Positions 21,545-30,263 of a stretch of 39,625 nt of DNA are shown piece after piece (positions within the stretch are counted from its first letter, which is position 1; each line of letters starts with the position of its first letter). The notes below the pieces were generated by a model, which had not been told where the DNA came from, did not search any database, and saw only the letters and a list, made by a program, of their open reading frames with translations. Where the stretch lies: IMG/VR virus record IMGVR_UViG_3300042876_000106, positions 1 to 39,625 of that record; one strand, given 5' to 3'. This stretch comes from a virus. The position numbers and the translations under genes were made by a program.

Positions 21545-22902
21545 ATATTCTTAATTATTCCATTGTCGCCATGCAAATAAATCTTACTTCCATAAGCACT
21601 GGCAGTCACATTAAACTCAGGAACAACAACTCTTGCTTCCCTTAGTCCATCCCTGACAATAATACCACCTTCAATAAAGGCTGAAGCACTCGAAATCACT
21701 GTTTCTGATTTGCTCCATGTTGCACCACCATCACTGCTTATCCATTTCTCAACACTTGTTTCCTTATTGATATAAACATGAATAACTGAGGCACTGATAA
21801 CATCTATTGTTGCCCTTGCAAATACATAACCTATTGCTCCGCTCGTCACCGTTATAACCGTCCACGAAGCACCGCCCCATTTAGCAAACTTATAGGTTAT
21901 GGTACTTGGATTACTTTCGTCAATTACCCCCCATGCGAGATAAGGCGAACCGCCAAATATTGAGATTGACGGATCACTTGTTGATAGTGATCCAACATCA
22001 AAAACAAGACAGTCACTTGGATTGATTGGAAGCGTCTTCTCTGTTCCGCTTATATTCCTCCAAACCCCATTTATATCACAATAGAAATAGACTATATTTT
22101 TTCTATCATAAGCACCGGATGAAGCAGCATAAGCAAATGTGCAATAGATAATATCATTCACCATTGCAATACTGCCATAGTTGTAATAGTTCTGAATTAC
22201 AACAACCTCTTCGCTCCATGTATTACCTCCATCAGATGATGTTCGATAACAATGATGCGCTACGCTATTGCGATAGAATAAATAAATTGTTCCGTTGCTT
22301 TTCTGGAAAACCTTTGGATATGTACCGCTTGCGATAGGAGAAGTTACATCAGTCCATTTAACCGTCCACGCCGATATGTCTTCGGCGTTGGTGCTTCTTG
22401 AGTAAAGAACAGGTGAATTATGGCATCCGTGAAAAACGTGAATATAACCGTCTTTATCAACAAAACAGGTCGGTTGCTGGTGTCTATCCTGTGGGTTTGG
22501 ATTAGTACCACACCTAATAGGTGTAGAAAAATCTTTAGTCGAATGATTATAGGTTAATATGTAAGGGTGATCGGTTGCTCCTGCATAAGCAATATAAGTC
22601 TTACCGTTAAAATAATGAGCAAATGGCGCATTAGCCGGGACAGCAGAAAGACCGGATATATTTTCATCAAAGTATTTCAGGCTGAAAGTTGAGTTACGCA
22701 AACCATCTTTAAGATTATTATAAAAACTTGCCCCATGCTGACCTATTGCAAGAGGGGTAAACGAACCATCAAACGCACCGTTTAGTGTTGTTAAATATGC
22801 TGCATCGGCTGTACCTGGAAGCGACTTACTTGCTCCAGCAAGATGAGCATTGACCACAGTTGCAAAATCGGCAGAGGATATATCAGGAGTAAGATTTTTC
22901 AT
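21541..22902 (-). CDS. Asp-box (sialidase-like propeller) receptor-binding protein
   Basis: This 453-residue protein contains two Asp-box motifs of the form SxDxGxTW, at residues 222-229 (SSDGGNTW) and 389-396 (SSDGGATW). It also has strand repeats typical of a beta-propeller (TIYLFYRNSV, IIYCTFAYA, PYLAWGVID). Sialidase-like propellers bind or cut surface glycans. The arginine triad of real sialidases was not identifiable by eye, so binding is safer than catalysis. It starts in the stop of the lectin-like gene (ATGA at 22899-22902). The two probably form one adhesion unit on the virion. Confidence 0.68.
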   Translation of the reverse strand: MKNLTPDISSADFATVVNAHLAGASKSLPGTADAAYLTTLNGAFDGSFTPLAIGQHGASFYNNLKDGLRNSTFSLKYFDENISGLSAVPANAPFAHYFNGKTYIAYAGATDHPYILTYNHSTKDFSTPIRCGTNPNPQDRHQQPTCFVDKDGYIHVFHGCHNSPVLYSRSTNAEDISAWTVKWTDVTSPIASGTYPKVFQKSNGTIYLFYRNSVAHHCYRTSSDGGNTWSEEVVVIQNYYNYGSIAMVNDIIYCTFAYAASSGAYDRKNIVYFYCDINGVWRNISGTEKTLPINPSDCLVFDVGSLSTSDPSISIFGGSPYLAWGVIDESNPSTITYKFAKWGGASWTVITVTSGAIGYVFARATIDVISASVIHVYINKETSVEKWISSDGGATWSKSETVISSASAFIEGGIIVRDGLREARVVVPEFNVTASAYGSKIYLHGDNGIIKNI

Positions 22903-24104
22903 AAACCGTATTTTGTTTTCAGATAATTATAGATTGTTGACTGAACGGTGCTATCATCAGCAACCTTTCTTATAAGTATTTCCTTTACCTCGAAGTTAGC
23001 AGCCCATGATGAATCGGCGGCAGCCCTGTCACCAAGCGTAAATCCACCCATATTGGATGTTCCTGCATTTCCTGTTGTTGCTGTATTTTCGTCTATCTGA
23101 AGTTTTGAACTTGCCCCATTAAGTAATACCCTAACAATATGATATTCTCCTAATACAAGTCCACCAGTATCAGCTAATGATCCACCAGCATAAACAGCGA
23201 CTTTCGGGGTTGTTCCGCTTCCGAATAATAAAGAGGTATTGCGTGTTGCACCATCCCAAATCGTCTGACCGCTTCCCCAACTTACTTGTTTTATTACAGC
23301 ATAAATAAATTCAGGTTGATTTAAAGTAAATGATGCTTCTAATTTCGTTCCTGCACCTGTACTCGAAAATAAAATACCTGATACCTGTGCTAATGGCTTA
23401 ACATATCCAGAAGCAACATTCAAATCCCTTCCCGATCCATTTTTATCAGCCCATTTTGAAACAAGATTAGAACCGTCTTTAGTTATAGTTGCTGAAGCAG
23501 TATAATCATACCATGCAACGGCGTTTGAATCTGAGAACTGAGCAGGTACAACACTTTCAGGAACCCATACCGATTGACTTTCTGCCCTATTACCTTTGAT
23601 ATAACCATACATCGAAAGCGTACCATCCCACCAAACGGAAAGCCTGAATGAATCCCTGAGTTTATTTTTCTGTGCAGTTGTTAATGAAACTGAACTTTTA
23701 AGTAATCCTATTGCCCTGATGTGATAAGGGCTGGCATCATCATACCAGATGATTGTTCTGGCAAAGTCATAACCAACAAGTTCAGCAATACTTGTTTTAT
23801 CTGCGCCTCTTGCTGAATCATCTGTCTTCCACCAAAGCCCGTCAGTGTCATCTGTTTTAAGTGCTGTGACTTCTGGCATCTTAAAGGTGGCAGAAGAAGT
23901 ATAGGGAATATATGGAGTTGTGAAATCGCAACCGGTTATTATAATATCATTACCATTGCCGGAGATATCTTTGAGTTTCCCATCTACCGGTGCAGACTTC
24001 CACCAGAGACAATCAAATACATTTTGTTGCGTCCAGTAACTACTCAACGATCCTGTCCTGTTGCGATTAACGCCGATGCCGACTTTTGGCCCAATCCCTG
24101 GCAT
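22899..24104 (-). CDS. Tail or capsid adhesin with concanavalin-like lectin domains
   Basis: This 401-residue protein has a Trp-rich region near residues 30-60 (CLWWKSAPVDGKLKDISGNG) with the DISGNGND sequence common at the start of LamG/concanavalin A-like domains. A linker follows, then a second lectin-like sandwich near residues 195-380 (VAWYDYTASATITKDGSNLV, then EYHIVRVLLNGASSKLQIDE). The end is a short helix (STVQSTIYNYLKTKYGL). Such modules bind polysaccharide. With the Asp-box protein, it is a candidate host-recognition or capsule-binding element. Lack of codon or composition anomalies gives no sign of very recent transfer. Confidence 0.66.
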   Translation of the reverse strand: MPGIGPKVGIGVNRNRTGSLSSYWTQQNVFDCLWWKSAPVDGKLKDISGNGNDIIITGCDFTTPYIPYTSSATFKMPEVTALKTDDTDGLWWKTDDSARGADKTSIAELVGYDFARTIIWYDDASPYHIRAIGLLKSSVSLTTAQKNKLRDSFRLSVWWDGTLSMYGYIKGNRAESQSVWVPESVVPAQFSDSNAVAWYDYTASATITKDGSNLVSKWADKNGSGRDLNVASGYVKPLAQVSGILFSSTGAGTKLEASFTLNQPEFIYAVIKQVSWGSGQTIWDGATRNTSLLFGSGTTPKVAVYAGGSLADTGGLVLGEYHIVRVLLNGASSKLQIDENTATTGNAGTSNMGGFTLGDRAAADSSWAANFEVKEILIRKVADDSTVQSTIYNYLKTKYGL

Positions 24105-24108
24105 GGCT

Positions 24109-24399
24109 TTAGTTTATTTTATCCTGATAGCCAATGAATGATCCCCCTGCGATAACAATCTCAGTGATCTCGTCAGAGAAAGTGAAGAAATCCCCTGCCA
24201 GCAGACTTGACCCAACCGGCTTGAGTGCCAAAGCAGCACCACCAACCTTCATTGATGTAATCATTGCTGCCTGATCTGCCCTAATGTAGATTGACCGTGT
24301 TCCTGGGTTAAGCGATCCATCAGCAGTCTTATAGGTTGCTGCTCCTTCATATAATCTGCTTCCCCCGGAACCTGACATCATTTTTATTTCGTTTGCCAT
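24109..24399 (-). CDS. Small virion protein, decoration or connector-linked
   Basis: This 96-residue protein is predicted all beta (MMSGSGGSRLYEGAATYKTA, then GTRSIYIRADQAAMITSMKV and a final glycine-rich hairpin). Its small, alanine- and glycine-rich composition and its place between the head completion gene and the adhesins suggest a minor structural protein. Possible roles are a capsid decoration or base for the adhesin that follows. A weak similarity of the AxITSMKVGG region to the start of fibre-linked proteins is possible. I do not recognise the family. Confidence 0.5.
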   Translation of the reverse strand: MANEIKMMSGSGGSRLYEGAATYKTADGSLNPGTRSIYIRADQAAMITSMKVGGAALALKPVGSSLLAGDFFTFSDEITEIVIAGGSFIGYQDKIN

Positions 24400-24410
24400 T
24401 GTTTTATGTA

Positions 24411-25025
24411 TTAAATTCCAAATGCGTTAATATTCCAGATAGGTGTAAAGATCCAATCCGGATAATCTGTTTTATTTGTGTAGAGAAAATTATAAGCTGA
24501 AGGATCAGTATTGAAAGCACAGGGAAGATTAGTTCCTATTATCGGACGGGTGTAAATGGGTTTGTATTCAGCCGGTATCTTACCGTACAACTCTCTCATT
24601 CGTTCCCATGCTGCAATGAGTTTGAACCTTGAATCTGCCCGTACCCATCCCTGTCCTTCGCTTGCCATGCTTACTCCCGATCCGTAAAGACGGGTTACGT
24701 CCCTTTCAACATATTTGAAAAAGACATAGTAAGCGATCAGAGATTGTAAAGCAGTATTTTTAAGCCCTTCCCATTTAATAGTATAATCCACTCCTCCGTA
24801 AGTATGGGTAAACTCCTTGCCATTAACCAGATCAAGGTATTTCTGTGTCTGTGGTATTCCATTTGACAGGTCAGCGATCAGCAGGGAATAGAGTTTATAC
24901 CCCAAAAGTGAAATAAGAATCTCTTTCTCATACTGAGTAATGGCATCCGTCAATGATGTATCGCTTGTCGGAAGGGTAGGAATGTTTATCTCCCCTACAA
25001 AATATGTGCTGTCAATAAAGCTCAT
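24411..25025 (-). CDS. Head completion/connector protein (DUF6712-like)
   Basis: This 204-residue protein begins MSFIDSTYFVGEINIPTLPT and has a helix pair IITQYEKEILISLLGYKLYS-like (residues 32-51) followed by GLKNTALQSLIAYYVFFKYV, a strongly helical core with an aromatic C-terminus (YPDWIFTPIWNINAFGI). Small helical proteins with a repeating YxxE-LxxLLGxxLY helix are typical head-tail connector subunits in Bacteroidetes phages (DUF6712 as I recall). The position after capsid and before tail genes supports it. The start overlaps the 49-codon gene by 4 bases. Confidence 0.55.
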   Translation of the reverse strand: MSFIDSTYFVGEINIPTLPTSDTSLTDAITQYEKEILISLLGYKLYSLLIADLSNGIPQTQKYLDLVNGKEFTHTYGGVDYTIKWEGLKNTALQSLIAYYVFFKYVERDVTRLYGSGVSMASEGQGWVRADSRFKLIAAWERMRELYGKIPAEYKPIYTRPIIGTNLPCAFNTDPSAYNFLYTNKTDYPDWIFTPIWNINAFGI

Positions 25026-25171
25026 TTTTTAGCCTTTTTTGCTCTCGGTTTTTTCTCTTTTGGTGCTGAAGGTTTCTGTGAATCCTCTGCATCATTATTA
25101 AGAAGGGCTGCGGACCCTTTACGATCCGCAAGCCACTGCTTAAAACTTCCATTTTTCTTATTATAGCCCAT
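25022..25171 (-). CDS. Small Lys-rich protein between signal-peptide gene and connector
   Basis: This 49-codon frame (MGYNKKNGSFKQWLADRKGS and on, ending KPRAKKAKK) starts in the stop of the preceding gene (TAATG at 25171) and ends in the start of the next (ATGA at 25022-25025). Two coupled junctions strongly suggest translation. The C-terminal third is a run of Lys, Pro and Ala that would bind nucleic acid or act as a flexible linker. It may be a minor capsid-internal protein. It is below the usual gene length cutoff. Confidence 0.62.
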   Translation of the reverse strand: MGYNKKNGSFKQWLADRKGSAALLNNDAEDSQKPSAPKEKKPRAKKAKK

Positions 25172-26541
25172 TAGTAAGTCATTAAGAACGGTGCTTTCCC
25201 TACTGTATAAGTCGATCCAGGCGTTATGTTTGCTTTAGTTCCCCATGTACCACCTGCTGAACCGGCTATGAACTTACACCCTGTAATAGAATGAGTCCTG
25301 AGTTTTGCAGTTGTACCACTGAGCTGGATAGCTACAAAGTACTTTCCTGCTGTGGCTGCATAAGTAGATGAGAACGGAACAGATTGAAACTGTGCTGCTG
25401 TGCCTACCAGTGCAGCTGCTGTGCCTACTGCCCTGGATGTTGCTACCTCTGTACCTGCATAGTTACAAAGCTGAACTACTACTGAGTCAGTGCCTCCAAC
25501 AGATCCAACCAGATACGATACTCCTGTCAGTGTCACATTATAAGGAATGTAAATCTCTACCCAGTATCTGCGAGCTGCTACACCGGCGGAGTCACCTCCA
25601 ACGGTTGCGGCATTGACGGGACCGGATTTTGCCCAAATTACAGGCGATGCGTTAGGTAGATAGATACCACCCACTGCATTAACATACCCCTGTGCTACTG
25701 CGTTACCGGATGAATCGACAAAGAACTTAGTCGCTCCTCCGACCCTTGCGTCAAGCATTTTCCCGCCCTGATAAGCATTAAGTATGATACTATCTCCGTC
25801 ACCCACTACATTAAGATTAGATGATCCTGACAGTGTCAGTCCGGCTGTTCCTGTGAACTTACCGTCTGCTGCTATTGTGCCTATCCCTGTCATATTACCA
25901 GCTGCGCTTATTGCCCAGTCGCTTGATGTGATTGAGGTTGTACCCGTAGCGGCGCCAAGTGTCAAAGCTCCTGTGCCACCAGCACGGTAAACGGCTGCTG
26001 CATTAGAGTTGTCGTCAGCTACTTGTATAGTCACAGTGCCGGATGTTGCCCTTGATACAGTCAATGTTCCAGAGTTAGCTGGTATGTCATAAACATTTGA
26101 TGTATGTAATTCAAAGGTTGACACTTTCGCTTTCTGAGTGGCTCCGCTGGCAATAAATCTGAGAAGCAGATAATTGTAGTTTGCCGGAGTAGTGGAGCTA
26201 ATTGTAACAGGGTTATTTGATGAGCTGGTCCATGTGTTTGTTGATCCTATCTGTACCCAAGAATCCCCCGAATTGACCTTTCCCCATGCCTCAATACTTA
26301 CAGATGGAGAACCGGAAACAGTTGTCAGAGTGGTAGTAAACACAAAATGCTGCATAAACTTCTGTTTATTGTCAATGGCAATATCCAGAGTATCATTTGC
26401 TTCTACAAAGTCAGTTGATCCCAGAGAAAGTGCATAGGGTTGATTACTCCCAGTCCTTATTACTGTTGATCTATTTACTTTAGTAGCCATACTGACTACC
26501 GATATGGCAATCAGTATGAGAATGAAGATAACTTTTTTCAT
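25171..26541 (-). CDS. Fibre-like virion-region protein with an N-terminal signal peptide
   Basis: This 456-residue protein begins with a clear signal-peptide-like sequence, MKKVIFILILIAISVVSMAT, with a positive head and hydrophobic core ending near residue 20. Residues 20-215 have Ser/Thr/Gly-rich strands. Residues 215-310 are fibre-like, rich in small residues, with repeated TGxGTIAADGKF-like motifs. The C-terminus (315-456) is a beta sandwich. It lies between the capsid and connector genes, where a secreted protein would be unusual. It may be a displayed adhesin that anchors before assembly or a phage-encoded exported protein. The start at 26541 is the only reasonable one. Confidence 0.58.
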   Translation of the reverse strand: MKKVIFILILIAISVVSMATKVNRSTVIRTGSNQPYALSLGSTDFVEANDTLDIAIDNKQKFMQHFVFTTTLTTVSGSPSVSIEAWGKVNSGDSWVQIGSTNTWTSSSNNPVTISSTTPANYNYLLLRFIASGATQKAKVSTFELHTSNVYDIPANSGTLTVSRATSGTVTIQVADDNSNAAAVYRAGGTGALTLGAATGTTSITSSDWAISAAGNMTGIGTIAADGKFTGTAGLTLSGSSNLNVVGDGDSIILNAYQGGKMLDARVGGATKFFVDSSGNAVAQGYVNAVGGIYLPNASPVIWAKSGPVNAATVGGDSAGVAARRYWVEIYIPYNVTLTGVSYLVGSVGGTDSVVVQLCNYAGTEVATSRAVGTAAALVGTAAQFQSVPFSSTYAATAGKYFVAIQLSGTTAKLRTHSITGCKFIAGSAGGTWGTKANITPGSTYTVGKAPFLMTY

Positions 26542-26558
26542 TTGCTTACCTTTTTTAA

Positions 26559-27881
26559 TTAAGCAGTAATATCTGAAACACCCTGTGCCAGGTCAGAGCA
26601 GTAGATTACTGCCAGTGGATCACGGACACCAAATGCCAGACGGACATTGATACGAACAGTCTTGAAGCCCTCAGTGAAGTCGTTGCCGTCATACCCTACT
26701 TCCATTGTCATTTGTTTGCGGTCCCCGATCTGTAACATATTGCGGTCAACTCCTACAAGTGTATTGGCTGTCATCTGTGCGTTCTCCCTGATCAGAAGTC
26801 CACATATTGCAACAGGGTTGCCCAGTGAATCAAATGATACTCTACGGTCAAAGATCGAGTTATCAAGCTGGTCTTTCAGAGCAGCGATCTTGTGAACATC
26901 TGTCGGACTCATAACCACATCAGTCAGTTTGTAGTTGCTTGCTGCTGCCTGGAGTTTCATTGTTGCGATAACATCAATCTCGTTTGCATTTGGGATTGTG
27001 TCAGCATAGGTTGTTGAACCGGCAAAGTCAGTGTGCTTAGAAGCAGCGAACAGACCTTTTATTGTTGCAGTGTCATCACCGGCTGAACCCAGGATCTGAT
27101 AGTCGATATTATCTTTGATCTTTGAAGGGCCTACAAGTGCGATTTCTTCCATTGCTTCAGGAAGATCGTCAAGTGATTCATCGGTAAGTCTGAACTTTGT
27201 TCCGATGGTTGCACATACGAACTCGACAGTCTTGAACAGGAAGCTGGATATTGTTGCGGTTGACCCCTGTGTCTTGGTCCCTGCTCCGTCAGAATAGGAA
27301 TAAACAACCAGGAGGCTCATATATTTCTTACCAGCCGGAACACCTTTCACGGGCATCCAGTCAAGTACATGAGGATAGATTGTCAAAGGAACACTTACTC
27401 TCTTAGGATCAAGATCGGTCAGTCTGACAGTTGCCACGTTGCTCTGGACAATGTTTGCTTCGGTCATGTCGGTCTTCACAACCATCTCAGGGGTGTTCTT
27501 ATTACCAAGTTTCTTGAAATAGTCAAGTGCTGACAGTCTCTTGCCGTTGTCGTCATTTCTCTCGGTGATCAGGTCAGGTCTGTTCTTTGCAGCTTCTCTC
27601 CATGCTTCAACAAGGGCTTCCTTGAATGTCAAAGGTCTCTCAGCGTCTTTTTTGTTTGCTGATTCATTCATTGCGTTAACGGCTGCTGTTAATTTTGCCT
27701 GTTCTGCAATAAGTTTATTCACTGTTTCAGGAAGTGAATCAATTTCCGGTTTGCTTAACTTCGCAATTCTCTCATTGAGATCATTGATAGTTTTTTCGAG
27801 ATCAGCCTTCTTTACACCCTCTTTCTGTGAGTCGGTGATAAGGTTTTTTATCTCCTGCATCAAAAGTTCTTTTTCGTTCAT
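26559..27881 (-). CDS. Major capsid protein (HK97 fold) with N-terminal scaffold domain
   Basis: This 440-residue protein has an N-terminal helical part with coiled-coil character (residues 1-85, KELLMQEIKNLITDSQKEG, then LPETVNKLIAEQAKLTAAVN), as in the delta scaffold domain of HK97-type capsids. Next comes a linker, then a beta-rich shell domain (VRLTDLDPKRVSVPLTIYPH, ATIGTKFRLTDESLDDLPEA, PTDVHKIAALKDQLDNSIFD). The protease gene immediately upstream would remove the delta domain. Positioned after portal and protease in the usual order, and ending SDLAQGVSDITA, this is the capsid with high confidence in class. Confidence 0.82.
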   Translation of the reverse strand: MNEKELLMQEIKNLITDSQKEGVKKADLEKTINDLNERIAKLSKPEIDSLPETVNKLIAEQAKLTAAVNAMNESANKKDAERPLTFKEALVEAWREAAKNRPDLITERNDDNGKRLSALDYFKKLGNKNTPEMVVKTDMTEANIVQSNVATVRLTDLDPKRVSVPLTIYPHVLDWMPVKGVPAGKKYMSLLVVYSYSDGAGTKTQGSTATISSFLFKTVEFVCATIGTKFRLTDESLDDLPEAMEEIALVGPSKIKDNIDYQILGSAGDDTATIKGLFAASKHTDFAGSTTYADTIPNANEIDVIATMKLQAAASNYKLTDVVMSPTDVHKIAALKDQLDNSIFDRRVSFDSLGNPVAICGLLIRENAQMTANTLVGVDRNMLQIGDRKQMTMEVGYDGNDFTEGFKTVRINVRLAFGVRDPLAVIYCSDLAQGVSDITA

Positions 27882-27882
27882 T

Positions 27883-28746
27883 TTATGCTTTTTTAAATTG
27901 TTTTTTTAATTCGTTTCTTAATTCTTTGTAATCAATTTTCAGAGTGGAAACATCCGGCTCTAAAGGGTTTGAAGTGTCTTTCAACGGCTTCTCACCCTTA
28001 ATATCTTTATCAACATTTAATGTTGGTGTCGCTGTGTTACTGCCAATTGGTACGGCTGAACCCTCTACACATTTGGCTTCAAGTACATACCAGAAATAAC
28101 CTTTTTCGTCTGCCATATCCGGGTTAACTATCTGAGGATAGTACTTCTGCCATGCTTCAAAGTAGTTTGGCATTTCTTCATCATTGATTGCCATATCCAT
28201 CTTTGAGTAATACATCCCTACACTATGAGAATTTACCCAACCATTAGCATACTGATTAAGCATGAACTCATTGCGTTTGCGAAGGATATTAGACTCAAAT
28301 ACTAATGCTTCCGTATTGCCTTTGTATGGATAGCCAAGTTCAGACCAACTAAAGGTTTTTACATAGGCTTTCAAATCCTTCCCGTCTGCTATGATCTTAT
28401 CAAACTCCATATCGTGTTCCTGAAGGTGCATGATCATCTTATTCTCCTGAAGGCTCTTATTCCATAGTCCCGGTAGGTGAACATCCATGTGTGAGTCGAG
28501 AAAATTTGTAGTATTGATGATACAAACAACCTTCAGACTATCCAGATTGACTGGATCGACAATGGGACTTTCAGCCTTATTTGCTGTCTTTTTGTGATCG
28601 GTAACAAGGATAGGAGCAACAATAACAGGGCAATCAACCTCTTTCTTAACGGCTTTTTTCTGAGCTATCAGTTTGTCCTTATTCTCTGCAAGGAATTTAT
28701 ATAACTCCTTCTTTGTTGCAAATTCCATATTACCGTAGCGTTCCAT
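27883..28746 (-). CDS. Prohead maturation protease
   Basis: This 287-residue protein has a helical N-terminal half and a protease-type core from about residue 70. Candidate catalytic residues lie in the usual contexts: a His in HLQEHDMEFDKIIADG, a second His in VNSHSVGMYYSKM, and the Ser of CVEGSAVPIGSNTATPT, the equivalent of the EiSlVxxPAnxxA motif of HK97 gp4-type proteases. The enzyme would cut the scaffold domain of the capsid protein. Its gene follows the portal and the tiny 26-codon gene and precedes the capsid by 1 base. A Met at residue 7 is an alternative start. Confidence 0.75.
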   Translation of the reverse strand: MERYGNMEFATKKELYKFLAENKDKLIAQKKAVKKEVDCPVIVAPILVTDHKKTANKAESPIVDPVNLDSLKVVCIINTTNFLDSHMDVHLPGLWNKSLQENKMIMHLQEHDMEFDKIIADGKDLKAYVKTFSWSELGYPYKGNTEALVFESNILRKRNEFMLNQYANGWVNSHSVGMYYSKMDMAINDEEMPNYFEAWQKYYPQIVNPDMADEKGYFWYVLEAKCVEGSAVPIGSNTATPTLNVDKDIKGEKPLKDTSNPLEPDVSTLKIDYKELRNELKKQFKKA

Positions 28747-28750
28747 ATCT

Positions 28751-28831
28751 TTACTTTTTAATCAGCTCTTTAACACCCTTCTGCTTCAGGGCTTTCAGTT
28801 TCTTTATTTCTTCCTCAGTTAGTTTTTTCAT
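28751..28831 (-). CDS. Tiny charged peptide between portal and protease
   Basis: This 26-codon frame (MKKLTEEEIKKLKALKQKGV and on) begins in the stop of the portal gene (ATGA) and ends 4 bases before the protease gene. The sequence forms a perfect amphipathic helix of Lys and Glu. The coupled start and clean spacing support it, though it is short. It may be a small scaffolding or regulatory peptide. Confidence 0.45.
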   Translation of the reverse strand: MKKLTEEEIKKLKALKQKGVKELIKK

Positions 28832-30174
28832 ACTGCTGGAATTATTGGTTGTGTTGGTTGCGGGTTAATATCCGTCCTTTGATATTTGTATTTATCGCCT
28901 TCCGGTCCTATCGGTTCAAGGTCCATAATCTCCAGATATTGATTCCAGGTGATTATATTGCTCTGATAGGCTTTGTCAGCACTTGAACTGTTCATACTCA
29001 ATGCTGCTGCCTTCTCTTTAAATGCGTCCTGAAGTGCGGGTATGTGTGAAAAGTCAGTCCTTAGCTCTATGCCATAATCCCTTAGTTTTAATCTTTCAGT
29101 CCAATACAGATCCTCATTCTCTACCTTTGGAATCACTGTGTCCTGATAAAGCCTCCTAACTGCCTGTGCCTGATTCTCAAATGTTGCACCCTCCATGTAG
29201 GTTTTATAAAGTTCAGGAGGTATCTTAAAGCCGTTACTGATGATCATTGCGTTATTGCTGAACTCCTTGTATATCCCCAGCTCCTCTGCGTTCATTACCG
29301 TCTTCTGATACTCCACATCGGCGTAGGTGACTAACAACTGTTTTTGACTGTCCCTTATTCCGTACTCAGTTTTGAATGTTGCGTCAACATCTCTTTTCAG
29401 TGCGTCACCCAGCATGATCTGTGTTCCTGTTGCATCCTTGTTGTTTGCTTTCAAAATTCCTTGCATACCTCTGTTCTTTAACAGCACGTTCATTGCTTCA
29501 AAGGCAAGGGTTGTGTTCTGAATAGGGTATTTAAGGGCCTCAAGACGGGAAGAACCGATAATTGAAGTGCCTACATCTGAGGTGTTGATATCGTTAAAGT
29601 GAATGATCTTTGACGGGTCAAACTCTTTTGCCGGGTTATAATTAGTCAGTGAATAAGACGAAATGATCCCTTTAATGTCGATCTGGTCATATATCTTACC
29701 CGTCTGTCTTACTGTGACGAACTCGGAGGGAAGATTATACAAAGCCCGAACATTGAGTATGTCTGTATCAATCGTGTTTAACGGGTTGTTCAGGTAAACA
29801 TAGTTATTACCGAATGTGAAGAACATATAAGCCCGTTCATACTCGAACTCCTTGAATGATTGAATAGGGTTAGGCCGTTCAAGAAAGAGCTTCCTTGCTG
29901 CCTTGACTGCTGTCTTGTTACTATCCCAGGGTACTTCCTTGCCCTTCATGTCAACCAGATACTTTTTCCCGTTGGCTGCTGCACTTGCAAGTATGTCAAT
30001 ACACCCGTAAAGCACTGGGTTTGTGGCTACTGCCAGACGAAACTCTGATGGTTTGGAAAGTGATAACCATGCCGGTTGATCGACAAGGAACTGGTAACTG
30101 AATGAGTTAGTGGTATTTCGGCTGACTGAGCCACGCCCTGAAAATAAAGACAAAGGAAAAAAATCCCAGCTCAT
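28828..30174 (-). CDS. Portal protein
   Basis: This 448-residue protein shows the layout of the HK97/SPP1-type portal: an N-terminal start MSWDFFPLSLFSGRGSVSRN, then VATNPVLYGCIDILASAAAN, strand-rich middle with NVRALYNLPSEFVTVRQTGK, a helix region MNVLLKNRGMQGILKANNKD and a C-terminal NQYLEIMDLEPIGPEG, the NxxRxxxGLxPxxGG-type crown seen in this family. It forms the dodecameric ring through which DNA enters. The gene lies after terminase and before protease, as expected. Its 5' region holds operator C and a hairpin (30186-30213). Confidence 0.85.
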   Translation of the reverse strand: MSWDFFPLSLFSGRGSVSRNTTNSFSYQFLVDQPAWLSLSKPSEFRLAVATNPVLYGCIDILASAAANGKKYLVDMKGKEVPWDSNKTAVKAARKLFLERPNPIQSFKEFEYERAYMFFTFGNNYVYLNNPLNTIDTDILNVRALYNLPSEFVTVRQTGKIYDQIDIKGIISSYSLTNYNPAKEFDPSKIIHFNDINTSDVGTSIIGSSRLEALKYPIQNTTLAFEAMNVLLKNRGMQGILKANNKDATGTQIMLGDALKRDVDATFKTEYGIRDSQKQLLVTYADVEYQKTVMNAEELGIYKEFSNNAMIISNGFKIPPELYKTYMEGATFENQAQAVRRLYQDTVIPKVENEDLYWTERLKLRDYGIELRTDFSHIPALQDAFKEKAAALSMNSSSADKAYQSNIITWNQYLEIMDLEPIGPEGDKYKYQRTDINPQPTQPIIPAV

Positions 30175-30185
30175 TAATAATTATA

Positions 30186-30238
30186 ATTATGCTTCGAAGG
30201 TATAAAGCATAATTGAATAATATATCACAGTGATATAC
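30186..30238 (-). promoter_or_regulatory. Operator site C and leader hairpin before the portal gene
   Basis: The minus strand at 30238-30220 reads GTATATCACTGTGATATAT, which contains the perfect 17-bp palindrome TATATCACtGTGATATA. It matches the operator consensus best of all four sites. Downstream there is a 9-bp inverted repeat ATTATGCTT/AAGCATAAT (30186-30213) with a 10-base loop, 12 bases before the ATG. The bases at the promoter positions are GCAA and TATTCAAT, so a normal Bacteroidetes promoter is not present. An activator-dependent or internal regulated start is possible. Confidence 0.55.
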
Positions 30239-30263
30239 CTTGCTGTCTTAGTTTACGACAAAA

